Below are positions 1 through 6,186 of a DNA stretch of 6,186 bases, in pieces. Each line of letters begins with the position of its first letter. The stretch's first letter is position 1. This stretch comes from Fidelibacterota bacterium (lineage in GTDB: Bacteria > Fidelibacterota > Marinisomatia > Marinisomatales > TCS55). The DNA lies in contig PAXB01000014.1 in NCBI GenBank assembly GCA_002715035.1, positions 21,525-27,710 of the forward strand, read 5' to 3'. Both the position numbers and the translations under genes were made by a program. Under the pieces are notes generated by a model, which saw nothing but the letters and a program-made list of their open reading frames with translations, was not told the origin of the DNA and did not search any database.

Positions 1-7
1 ATTACGA

Positions 8-586
8 ATGAGTCGTGATGACTATTTAAATATTTTTAGAGAAACTGGGGCACTATTAGAGGGCCATTTCGTACTCACCTCTGGGCGACATAGTCCGTCT
101 TATTTTCAATGTGCGAAGGTACTCCAGCACCCACAGTATTTATCCATGTTTTCTCAAAAAATATCGGATCATTTTGAAAGCTTAGACATTGATACGGTAA
201 TTTCTCCCGCGGTGGGAGGAATTGTAATCGGAACGGATGTGGGAAGGGTTATGGGGAAGTGTACCATTTTCGCCGAAAGGGAAAATGGAAAAATGACCCT
301 TCGAAGAGGATTTACGATTAAACCGGGGGAAAAGGTATTGGTTGTGGAAGATGTCATAACCACAGGCGGATCAGTGAAAGAAGTAATGAATGTAGTCGAT
401 GCGTTTGGCGGAATCGTGATGGGGGTGGCTGTGATCGTTGACCGAAGTAATGGGACAGTCGTTTTGCACAAAAACCAATTCTCATTAGTTCCCATGGAAG
501 TTTTAAGTTATGAAGAAAGTAAAATCCCGAAGGAATTGGAAGCAATTCCAACAACAAAACCAGGAAGTAGGAGTTTGAAGAAGTGA
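8..586 (+). CDS. pyrE: Orotate phosphoribosyltransferase (PyrE)
   Basis: The product (192 aa) is a cytoplasmic enzyme that joins orotate to PRPP to make orotidine 5'-monophosphate, the fifth step of de novo pyrimidine synthesis. The PRPP-binding signature is clear at residues 110-122: VLVVEDVITTGGS, with the acidic pair E114-D115. The N-terminus reads ETGALLEGHFVLTSGRHS, which is the usual opening of the shorter bacterial PyrE type. The ERENGKMTLRRGF stretch just before the PRPP motif supplies the basic flexible-loop residues, and the C-terminus ends in the common KPGSR motif. The length is normal for the family. The cysteines that often precede KPGSR in relatives are absent, which is probably harmless. 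Only 7 nt precede the ATG, so its ribosome binding site and promoter lie outside the window. The stop overlaps the next gene by 4 nt, implying co-transcription and coupled translation. Confidence 0.96.
   Translation: MSRDDYLNIFRETGALLEGHFVLTSGRHSPSYFQCAKVLQHPQYLSMFSQKISDHFESLDIDTVISPAVGGIVIGTDVGRVMGKCTIFAERENGKMTLRRGFTIKPGEKVLVVEDVITTGGSVKEVMNVVDAFGGIVMGVAVIVDRSNGTVVLHKNQFSLVPMEVLSYEESKIPKELEAIPTTKPGSRSLKK
569..573 (+). promoter_or_regulatory. Shine-Dalgarno site for the cyclophilin gene
   Basis: AGGAG lies inside the last codons of pyrE, 9 nt upstream of a GTG at 583. It supports GTG as the true start of the downstream gene, even though this overlaps the pyrE stop (GTGA). No ATG start with a comparable site and a signal peptide is seen nearby. 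Confidence 0.65.
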
Positions 587-1212
587 AAAAAATAATCAGT
601 TTAATATGGATTGGAGTCTTATTCATGAGTTGTGCAAAAGATAATGATGTGGCGGTAATATCCACACCGTTTGGCGATATGGTTGTAGAATTATATCCAG
701 AAGTTTCTCCTTACCACGTTGAAAATTTTCAAATATTAGCCAATGAAGGGTATTTTGATGGAACTACATTTCATCGTGTTATCCCCGGTTTTATGATTCA
801 AGGTGGTGATCCTAATTCGAAGGATAATGACCGGATGAATGATGGTACAGGAGGCAGGGCAGGAAAATATTTCGGCATTGGTCGTGAAGATGATCCTGAT
901 TCATGGTTGGTTCCTGCTGAGTTTAATGATTCTCTCCATGTGAGGGGCACGTTATCCATGGCAAGGACTCGGAATCCAAATAGTGCGTCGAGTCAGTTTT
1001 TTATCTGTCATGCACCTCAACCAGCATTGGATCATCAATATACTGTTTTTGGAAAAGTTATTTCTGGGATGGATGTGATTGACCAGATTGTCAATGCCAA
1101 CACACCGAGGCGTGAAAATAGAATGTATCAAGGACCCGATGGTGATAATCCATTTGAAAAAGTGGAAATGTCTGTGAAAATCATGAAACAAAGCGAAGCG
1201 TTGAAAGACTAA
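583..1212 (+). CDS. Cyclophilin-type peptidyl-prolyl cis-trans isomerase, probable lipoprotein
   Basis: This 209-aa protein should catalyse cis-trans isomerisation of peptide bonds preceding proline. The N-terminus has two lysines, a hydrophobic stretch, then C17 in the context LFMSC. This is a loose lipobox, so the mature protein is probably membrane-anchored outside the cytoplasm. The cyclophilin fold runs from about residue 24 to 200. It contains FHRVIPGFMIQGGDP with the catalytic arginine at R65, the SQFFI strand, and LDHQYTVFGKV. The position matching Trp121 of human cyclophilin A is A148, as judged by the following LD...VFG motif. Between GTGG and the PAEF motif there is an extra loop of roughly 15 residues (KYFGIGREDDPDSW region) compared with compact bacterial homologues. 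Translation starts at GTG, overlapping the pyrE stop, with AGGAG 9 nt upstream. The family is certain; the lipoprotein assignment is likely but not certain. Confidence 0.92.
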   Translation: MKKIISLIWIGVLFMSCAKDNDVAVISTPFGDMVVELYPEVSPYHVENFQILANEGYFDGTTFHRVIPGFMIQGGDPNSKDNDRMNDGTGGRAGKYFGIGREDDPDSWLVPAEFNDSLHVRGTLSMARTRNPNSASSQFFICHAPQPALDHQYTVFGKVISGMDVIDQIVNANTPRRENRMYQGPDGDNPFEKVEMSVKIMKQSEALKD

Positions 1213-2127
1213 ATGCCCAGGCCAATCATTGGTCTTGCTTTGGGAGGAGGGGGTGCAAGAGGGGCAGCCCATGTTGGTGCCCTGACTATTTTGCATCAAC
1301 ATAAAATACCGATTCATCAGATTGCAGGAACCAGTGCTGGTGCTGTCGTGGGTGCCATGTATGCCGCAACGCTCGATCCAAAATGGGTTGAAAAGCGATT
1401 CCGGGAATTCATAAAGAGTGATATCTTTAGAGGACTGGGGACGGATCGTATTCCAAATAAGCCAATCTCGTCAAGTTCAGCTTTTAATCAGGTTGCTAAA
1501 AAGTTGAAAGATCAAATGGTGCTGGCTATGTCATTGCATCGGAATTCGATCATTAAAAAAAAGCGTTTAAAAGATGCATTTGATTTTTTAATTCCGGTAA
1601 AAACATTTGAAGAATTAAAGATTCCATTGAAAGTTATTTCCACGGATTTAAATACATGTAAGCCTGTGGTTTATGATTCGGGTGATTTGATAGAAGCGGC
1701 CACCCGAAGCGGTTCCATCCCTGGCTATGTGGAACCAACAGTAGCGAATGGACAACTTTTGGTGGACGGTGGCGTAAGTGTCCCCTTGCCCACGACCATT
1801 ATCAGAAATGATGTGGATTTATTAATTGGTATTGATATTCGCCGCCGTGGTATGAAACCTTTGGATGAAATAAACATATATGAAATTATGATGCGGTCAG
1901 ACATGTCCACTTACCAAAACCTCATAAAACATTTTTCACGGGATGCTGATATATTAATCAGTCCAGATGTCAAAAATTATCAATGGTCCGATTTCGATCA
2001 ATTTGATTATTTTTTTAATGAAGGTATTCAATCTTGTGAAAATGCAATTTTGACAATTCAACGACAAATTAATCAAAGAAAAGGACTTAGTTTTCGCCTC
2101 AAACAATGGTTTGGTCACCATAATTAA
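1213..2127 (+). CDS. Patatin-like phospholipase family protein
   Basis: The product (304 aa) is a predicted serine acyl hydrolase of the patatin/RssA-like family, which commonly acts on phospholipids or other acyl esters. The family's three hallmarks are present. The glycine-rich oxyanion motif GGGGARG is at residues 11-17. The nucleophile elbow GTSAG at 39-43 has S41 as the predicted catalytic serine. The catalytic DGG is at 185-187, with D185 completing the Ser-Asp dyad. The conserved ATRSGSIPGY segment lies about 20 residues before DGG. No signal peptide or membrane segment is visible, so the protein is probably cytoplasmic or peripherally membrane-bound. Length is typical of short bacterial patatins that lack the CNMP-binding or outer-membrane domains of larger relatives. 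The ATG directly follows the TAA of the cyclophilin gene with no gap and has only a weak upstream purine run, so reinitiation by the same ribosomes is plausible. The true substrate cannot be read from sequence. Confidence 0.93.
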   Translation: MPRPIIGLALGGGGARGAAHVGALTILHQHKIPIHQIAGTSAGAVVGAMYAATLDPKWVEKRFREFIKSDIFRGLGTDRIPNKPISSSSAFNQVAKKLKDQMVLAMSLHRNSIIKKKRLKDAFDFLIPVKTFEELKIPLKVISTDLNTCKPVVYDSGDLIEAATRSGSIPGYVEPTVANGQLLVDGGVSVPLPTTIIRNDVDLLIGIDIRRRGMKPLDEINIYEIMMRSDMSTYQNLIKHFSRDADILISPDVKNYQWSDFDQFDYFFNEGIQSCENAILTIQRQINQRKGLSFRLKQWFGHHN

Positions 2128-2141
2128 TACACTTACCTTCG
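2110..2141 (+). promoter_or_regulatory. Candidate Bacteroidetes-type promoter for dsbD
   Basis: TTTG at 2110-2113 and TACCTTCG at 2134-2141 are separated by 20 nt. This resembles the Bacteroidetes housekeeping promoter (TTTG about -33, TAnnTTTG about -7), with one mismatch in the -7 box. Transcription would begin near 2148, leaving a leader of about 20 nt before the dsbD ATG. The site sits at the first real gap between genes in the window, where a second transcription unit would be expected. It is a short motif in AT-rich DNA and could be chance, and it applies only if the host uses this type of sigma factor. Confidence 0.3.
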
Positions 2142-2169
2142 ACCCGATTTGTGAAAAAAATATAGATAA

Positions 2170-4047
2170 ATGAATAGATTTATAAAAACAATTATTTTCT
2201 TAGGCTTTTTTAGTATTTCCCATCTCTGGGGACAATTTGAAAGTCCGGTAACCCTGTCAGCGAAAGCAGAATCTTCTGTCCGTGCTGGAGAAGTTGTGAA
2301 TATAATCGTGACGGCAGAAATGGATGCGGAGTGGAAAATATATGCGCTTCGGGATCAAGGTGAAGGGCCCATCGCCACACGAGTAGTAGTTACGGGAGAA
2401 ATAATTGAAGCGTCAGGTTTGGTCTGGGAGGATGAACCGGTTGAAAAATATGATGATGGATTTTTAACCAGGACCCGAACGCATCAAGGAGGTGCCATTT
2501 TTAAAGCACCGATTTTGGTAAAATCGGATTTGTCCCCTGGAAAATATAATTTATCAGTCAATGTTCTTTTTCAGGTATGTAATGCATCCCTGTGTTATCC
2601 GCCAAAGGAAGAAGTATTGACCATCACGGTCACCGTAGAGGGTGGGACAGCCAGAGATGATCGCACTGACATGGTTTTGGTCACCGAAGTTTTTGATGAT
2701 TTTGGAAATATCAATCTGGATGCCGCCATTGATGAGGGGTTTTTCTCATTTGTTATATTGGCATTCTCCATGGGGCTTCTTGCCCTGTTAACCCCTTGCG
2801 TTTTTCCCATGATTCCGATAACGGTTTCCTTCTTTACCCATCAGGGTGAAACAGGGGAAGGGAAACCCATTACCAATGCAATCATTTATACTTTAGGGAT
2901 TATTGCTACATTTTCTATCATCGGTTTTATATTGGCATTGACATTGGGTGCTTCTGGCGCCAACCAGTTGGCGGCCAATCCGTGGGTGAATATTTTTATT
3001 GCTGCATTGTTTATTTATTTTGCCCTATCTCTTTTTGGTATGTACGAAATTGAACTTCCATCCGCATTACGTCAGTATTCACTGAAACAAGAGGGGCGAG
3101 GCGGCGTTATGGGAACGCTTTTTATGGCCGTCACCTTTACATTGACCAGTTTTACATGTACCGTGCAGTTTGTCGGGCTTCTTTTAGTCGCAGCTTCTCA
3201 AGGTCAATGGTTTTGGCCCATGATCGGCATGGTTGTTTTTAGTGCTGCATTTGCATTGCCATTTTTCTTTTTAGCACTTTTTCCACAATATTTAGCTAAA
3301 ATGCCGAAATCCGGTGCCTGGTTAAATTCTGTGAAAGTGGTCATGGGGTTTTTAGAATTGGCAGCAGCCTTCAAGTTTATTAGTAACACCGACTTGGTTT
3401 GGGGTTGGGGATTTTTCTCTCATAATACTGTTTTAGCTGTCTGGGCTGTATTGATGCTTCTGACGGGTATTTATCTTTTGGGAAAAATACAATTGCCTCA
3501 TGATTCACCTCTCGCTTCCATTAGTGTTCCCAGACTCATGTTAAGTACGGCATTTTTAACTTTCGGTTTGTATCTCACTTCTGGTCTTTTTGGCCAAAAA
3601 ATTCATGGTTTGATATATTCCTATTTACCGCCCATTGTTGAAAGTGAATCCGGTGCGGTGCGCACGAATGGTGCATCCATGGCAGAGGAATTTAATTGGT
3701 ATCGAAATTTAGACGAAGGGCTTGCAGAAGCGAGAGCAACAGGAAAATCAGTATTTATTGACTTTACAGGATATACCTGTACAAATTGCCGATGGATGGA
3801 AGCGAATACATTTACGAAGTCCGAAGTGAAACATCGGTTTGGCGAAATGATTCTTGTGCAGCTTTATACAGATGGGGGCCCGAACCATCGGGAAAATCAG
3901 CAATATGAAATAGATCGATTCGGAACGGCAGCATTACCATTTTATGTAATTTTAAGTCCCGACGATGATGTAATAACAACTTTCCCAGGAATGACACGTA
4001 ATCTTGATGATTTTTTGGATTTTTTGGATAAAGGATTAGCAGGATAG
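2170..4047 (+). CDS. dsbD: Protein-disulfide reductase DsbD (three-domain)
   Basis: This 625-aa inner-membrane protein passes electrons from cytoplasmic thioredoxin to periplasmic thiol proteins. A signal peptide (residues 1-21, cleavage likely after LWG) precedes the N-terminal immunoglobulin-like domain (about 22-165), with redox cysteines C137 and C142 in VCNASLCYPP. About eight hydrophobic segments fill residues 190-485. They include TPCVFPM with C210 and SFTCTVQF with C330, the membrane cysteine pair. The C-terminal thioredoxin domain (about 510-625) carries CTNC at C537 and C540, so all six expected cysteines are present. The N-terminal pair is spaced CX4C rather than the CX5C of E. coli DsbD, a spacing I recall from Bacteroidetes-like homologues. 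The ATG is the first in frame after a TAA at 2167, and no good Shine-Dalgarno is visible. The gene is 42 bp after the patatin gene and 4 bp before a TlpA-like gene, a likely redox partner. Confidence 0.95.
   Translation: MNRFIKTIIFLGFFSISHLWGQFESPVTLSAKAESSVRAGEVVNIIVTAEMDAEWKIYALRDQGEGPIATRVVVTGEIIEASGLVWEDEPVEKYDDGFLTRTRTHQGGAIFKAPILVKSDLSPGKYNLSVNVLFQVCNASLCYPPKEEVLTITVTVEGGTARDDRTDMVLVTEVFDDFGNINLDAAIDEGFFSFVILAFSMGLLALLTPCVFPMIPITVSFFTHQGETGEGKPITNAIIYTLGIIATFSIIGFILALTLGASGANQLAANPWVNIFIAALFIYFALSLFGMYEIELPSALRQYSLKQEGRGGVMGTLFMAVTFTLTSFTCTVQFVGLLLVAASQGQWFWPMIGMVVFSAAFALPFFFLALFPQYLAKMPKSGAWLNSVKVVMGFLELAAAFKFISNTDLVWGWGFFSHNTVLAVWAVLMLLTGIYLLGKIQLPHDSPLASISVPRLMLSTAFLTFGLYLTSGLFGQKIHGLIYSYLPPIVESESGAVRTNGASMAEEFNWYRNLDEGLAEARATGKSVFIDFTGYTCTNCRWMEANTFTKSEVKHRFGEMILVQLYTDGGPNHRENQQYEIDRFGTAALPFYVILSPDDDVITTFPGMTRNLDDFLDFLDKGLAG
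4041..4044 (+). promoter_or_regulatory. Probable Shine-Dalgarno for the TlpA-like gene
   Basis: AGGA within the last codons of dsbD lies 7 nt before the ATG at 4052. It favours that ATG over the second in-frame ATG at 4061, which has no comparable site. Confidence 0.45.
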
Positions 4048-4051
4048 AAAG

Positions 4052-4645
4052 ATGATTAAAATGAGAATAATTTTATGGATGACCATATTAATTGCTATCG
4101 GTTGTGGTCAAAAAGGAAAAATGAAGGAAGCGACCCGGCCCAGCGAAATTGTAAACAAAATGATGGGCACTAATAAAGGTAAACGGCCGGATTATGCCAT
4201 CAAAGCACCGGATTTTACACTGCGTACCGTTCAGGGTGAATTATTCAAATTAAGTGAAAACCGCGGTAAAGTAATTATGCTCAACTTTTGGGGAACATGG
4301 TGTGGGCCCTGCCGTCGGGAAATTCCCGATTTTAATAAATTACATGCGAAATATCAAAAAGATGGGTTGGAAATTGTTGGGATAACCCTTACCTCTGGTT
4401 CATCTAAAAACATTCTCCAATTTATGAATGCCTGGGATATGGAATACACTGTACTTACAGATATAGATAATAACGAAACACAAAGAGTGACCAGTATTTA
4501 TGGGCGTGCCATCGGAAGACCCATAACGGGTATTCCCACCACATTAATCATTGATCAAGAAGGATATATCGTAAAGGGATATATCGGCCCGCGGAGTGAG
4601 GAAGTATTTTACAAAGATTTACAACCACTTCTTTCTTCCTCTTAA
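4052..4645 (+). CDS. TlpA/ResA-like thioredoxin-fold lipoprotein
   Basis: The protein (197 aa) is a predicted thiol-disulfide oxidoreductase anchored by lipid outside the cytoplasm. A short hydrophobic leader ends at C18 (LIAIGC), a plausible though imperfect lipobox. A lysine-rich linker of about 30 residues follows. The AhpC/TSA-redoxin-type thioredoxin domain runs from about residue 50 to 195. It opens with APDFTL, has the active site WCGPC (C84 and C87), and has the conserved cis-proline at P162 in GIPTT. TlpA and ResA relatives usually act as reductants, for example in cytochrome c or cytochrome oxidase maturation. The exact substrate here is unknown. The gene starts 4 nt after dsbD, which makes DsbD the obvious electron donor and co-transcription very likely. 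A start at the in-frame ATG at 4061 would also leave an intact lipoprotein signal; 4052 is chosen for its better upstream AGGA. Confidence 0.9.
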   Translation: MIKMRIILWMTILIAIGCGQKGKMKEATRPSEIVNKMMGTNKGKRPDYAIKAPDFTLRTVQGELFKLSENRGKVIMLNFWGTWCGPCRREIPDFNKLHAKYQKDGLEIVGITLTSGSSKNILQFMNAWDMEYTVLTDIDNNETQRVTSIYGRAIGRPITGIPTTLIIDQEGYIVKGYIGPRSEEVFYKDLQPLLSSS

Positions 4646-4746
4646 TCCCTTAATGCTTTTTGAGTGTAATATAAATATCATCCAACCAAAATTCATTTAC
4701 CAATGAAGGTCCACATGACAATCTATGTAGTTTCTGGAACGAATTT
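4646..4746 (+). other. 101-bp intergenic gap
   Basis: This AT-rich spacer separates the TlpA-like gene from the M1 peptidase gene. It has no strong terminator: the TTTTT run at 4657-4661 is not preceded by a stable stem. TATAAA at 4670-4675 lacks a recognisable -35 partner. A perfect 6-bp inverted repeat with a 4-nt loop sits at 4692-4707. Whether transcription continues through from dsbD cannot be decided. Confidence 0.5.
4692..4707. repeat. Small perfect inverted repeat
   Basis: TTCATT, a TACC loop and AATGAA form a 6-bp perfect palindromic arm pair in the gap before the peptidase gene. The stem is AT-rich and lacks a following T-run on the + strand, so it is unlikely to be an intrinsic terminator. 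It could be a protein-binding site or simply chance. Confidence 0.3.
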
Positions 4747-6186
4747 ATGAAACCTATATTTTTATTTATTGCTCTCAATTTATCCTCGCTATTTTCCGGG
4801 GAATACTGGCAACAGTTTGTCCGCTATCAAATGGATGTAAAACTGGATACCGCAGCCCATACCATCGGTGGCCATTCAACCATTAAATACGTCAACAATT
4901 CCCCAAATGAATTGGATCACATTTATATTAATCTTTATGCTAATGCCTTCCAGGTAGGGACGGTGAAACATCGTGAATACATGGCCAAACTCGGCCGCGC
5001 CAGCCGGATTGCCAAATTCATGAAGGGGATGGAAAAATATTTATCTAATTATGATATCAGCAATTTTTCCATTGACATGGATGGGAGCGTGATTGCCGAT
5101 ACTTTCAAAATAGAAGATACCATTTTATCTGCTGATCTATCCCAACCTTTGGCTCCGGGAGATTCTCTTATCATTGCCCTGGATTGGACCCAGCATGTGG
5201 GGGAATTCTCTGAACGGGCTGGACGAGTTGGTGTCCAATATAATTTTGCCCATTGGTATCCGAAAATGGTGGTCTATGATGAAAATGGCTGGTTCGATGA
5301 ACCTTTCCATGCTGAGGGAGAATTCTATGGAGAATTTGGCACATTTGATGTAACCATGGATGTACCCAAAGGATATATCATCGGTGCCACAGGTGTGGTT
5401 TCAAAGGGGGATCCGGGATGGGAAGAAGTGCGGGTGGATACGAGTCAAAAATTTTCAGATTGGCTGAAAGAATTCAAGAAGAACCGCATGGAATATGATT
5501 CCACCGAAAGACGGGTGGTGTCTTTTCATGCAGAAAATGTTCATGACTTTGCCTGGGTCACCACACCTAATTTTTTATACGAAAGTGGAGAGTGGAATGG
5601 AGTTGCGGTCCATGCCCTTTTCAATCAAAAAAATGGTAAAAAGTGGACCCAAAAAGCGGTAGCCCGGACCGAGCGTGCCATTCAATGGCTCAGTACAAAA
5701 TTCGGCATGTATCCCTATCCACAAGTGACCAATACAGATCGCCTCGCCGGGGGCGGTATGGAATATCCAATGCTGGTCATGGATGGCAGCGAATCTGAAG
5801 GATTGATCCTCCACGAAGTGGGACACATTTGGTTTTACGGCATCCTTGCCAATAATGAAGTGCGTGAAGCGTGGATGGACGAGGGGTTTACGTCGTTTCA
5901 AACGCGATGGTATATGATGGATCGGTATGGTGATCACGGGTTTGATCTGGAAGGTGGTAAGCGCTATAAAGATTGGCAGAAAAAACACTGGCGCTTTAAC
6001 AGCAGTTTGGGGAATACCCAATGGGGAATGATCAGTTTTATGGCCAGTGGTCAAGATGAACCGATCAGTCGCTCCACTTATATGTTTAAGGGGAGCCGTG
6101 CTGCTGGCGCCAATGCCTACACAAAGCCATCTCTCATGTTGGATGAATTAAAATATATTTTGGGTGAAGAAACATTTACCCAAGGG
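4747..6186 (+). CDS. Secreted M1-family zinc metallopeptidase (3' end beyond window)
   Basis: An open frame of 480 codons runs from an ATG at 4747 to the window edge without a stop, so the gene is cut by the window, not broken. It encodes a gluzincin aminopeptidase-like enzyme. An N-terminal signal peptide of about 18 residues is followed by [15 protein letters not shown], the typical start of the M1 N-terminal beta domain. Catalytic elements are GGGMEYP at residues 335-341 (counterpart of GXMEN) and HEVGH at 356-360 with 18 residues to E379. Zinc ligands would therefore be H356, H360 and E379, with E357 as general base. Y458 in YTKP matches the transition-state tyrosine of YEKG in classical members. 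The protein is probably periplasmic or exported and trims peptides. An upstream GGAA gives only weak ribosome-binding support, but the signal peptide fits this start. Third codon positions look richer in G and C than in pyrE or the cyclophilin gene. Confidence 0.93.
   Translation, partial: MKPIFLFIALNLSSLFSGEYWQQFVRYQMDVKLDTAAHTIGGHSTIKYVNNSPNELDHIYINLYANAFQVGTVKHREYMAKLGRASRIAKFMKGMEKYLSNYDISNFSIDMDGSVIADTFKIEDTILSADLSQPLAPGDSLIIALDWTQHVGEFSERAGRVGVQYNFAHWYPKMVVYDENGWFDEPFHAEGEFYGEFGTFDVTMDVPKGYIIGATGVVSKGDPGWEEVRVDTSQKFSDWLKEFKKNRMEYDSTERRVVSFHAENVHDFAWVTTPNFLYESGEWNGVAVHALFNQKNGKKWTQKAVARTERAIQWLSTKFGMYPYPQVTNTDRLAGGGMEYPMLVMDGSESEGLILHEVGHIWFYGILANNEVREAWMDEGFTSFQTRWYMMDRYGDHGFDLEGGKRYKDWQKKHWRFNSSLGNTQWGMISFMASGQDEPISRSTYMFKGSRAAGANAYTKPSLMLDELKYILGEETFTQG

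Noticed and set aside
169..665. Two antisense open frames of just over 100 codons across pyrE and the start of the cyclophilin gene
   Set aside because: Both sit opposite strongly conserved coding sequence, have no recognisable domain, and one crosses a gene boundary. No sign of translation signals.
952..1317. Antisense open frame of 121 codons across the cyclophilin-patatin junction
   Set aside because: It covers conserved motifs of both + strand genes and its product looks like no known protein.
2138..2167. Sigma-70-like TTCGAC and TATAGA pair with 17-bp spacing before dsbD
   Set aside because: The -35 box matches poorly (2 of 6), and the implied transcript start would fall inside the start codon.
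4650..4675. Possible intrinsic terminator or sigma-70 promoter after the TlpA-like gene
   Set aside because: The T-run has no stable GC-rich stem before it, and TATAAA at 4670 has no -35-like hexamer at a suitable distance.
4703..4750. 15-codon mini-ORF whose TGA overlaps the ATG of the M1 peptidase gene (ATGA)
   Set aside because: The arrangement could suggest a leader peptide, but there is no Shine-Dalgarno, no regulatory codon run and no attenuator-like stems. An overlap this short is easily chance.
5575..6054. Antisense open frame of 159 codons on the - strand
   Set aside because: It lies wholly inside the M1 peptidase coding sequence, which carries intact catalytic motifs in this stretch. 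The antisense product resembles no family I know and is low in complexity in places. It is a shadow of codon bias.

Overview
The window is gene-dense and shows six genes, all on the + strand, with no RNA genes, mobile elements or CRISPR arrays that I can recognise. The DNA is moderately AT-rich (about 40% GC by eye). The mix of genes suggests a bacterium of the Bacteroidetes/Marinimicrobia (FCB) broad group: a three-part DsbD with a CX4C N-terminal domain, a TlpA/ResA-type lipoprotein, a lipoprotein cyclophilin, and a secreted M1 peptidase with a GGMEYP motif. At least one gene has a clear Shine-Dalgarno sequence, which is less typical of true Bacteroidetes. The taxonomic placement is inference only.

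Layout. Positions 8-2127 hold a tightly packed block: pyrE (orotate phosphoribosyltransferase), a cyclophilin-type peptidyl-prolyl isomerase with a lipoprotein signal (4-nt GTGA overlap with pyrE), and a patatin-like phospholipase (start codon directly abutting the previous stop). A 42-bp gap follows, holding a candidate Bacteroidetes-type promoter. Then come dsbD (2170-4047) and, 4 nt later, a TlpA-like thioredoxin lipoprotein (4052-4645). A 101-bp gap leads to an M1-family metallopeptidase that begins at 4747 and is still open at the window's right edge (480 codons seen).

How the genes fit together. DsbD and the TlpA-like lipoprotein form a plausible electron relay: DsbD would carry reducing equivalents from cytoplasmic thioredoxin across the inner membrane, and the lipoprotein would be one periplasmic acceptor. 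The cyclophilin lipoprotein, DsbD, the TlpA-like protein and the M1 peptidase all carry export signals, so the neighbourhood leans toward envelope protein folding, redox and turnover. pyrE is a housekeeping pyrimidine gene that shares the transcript of the first block. I see no convincing undescribed system here. The findings are modest, local observations.
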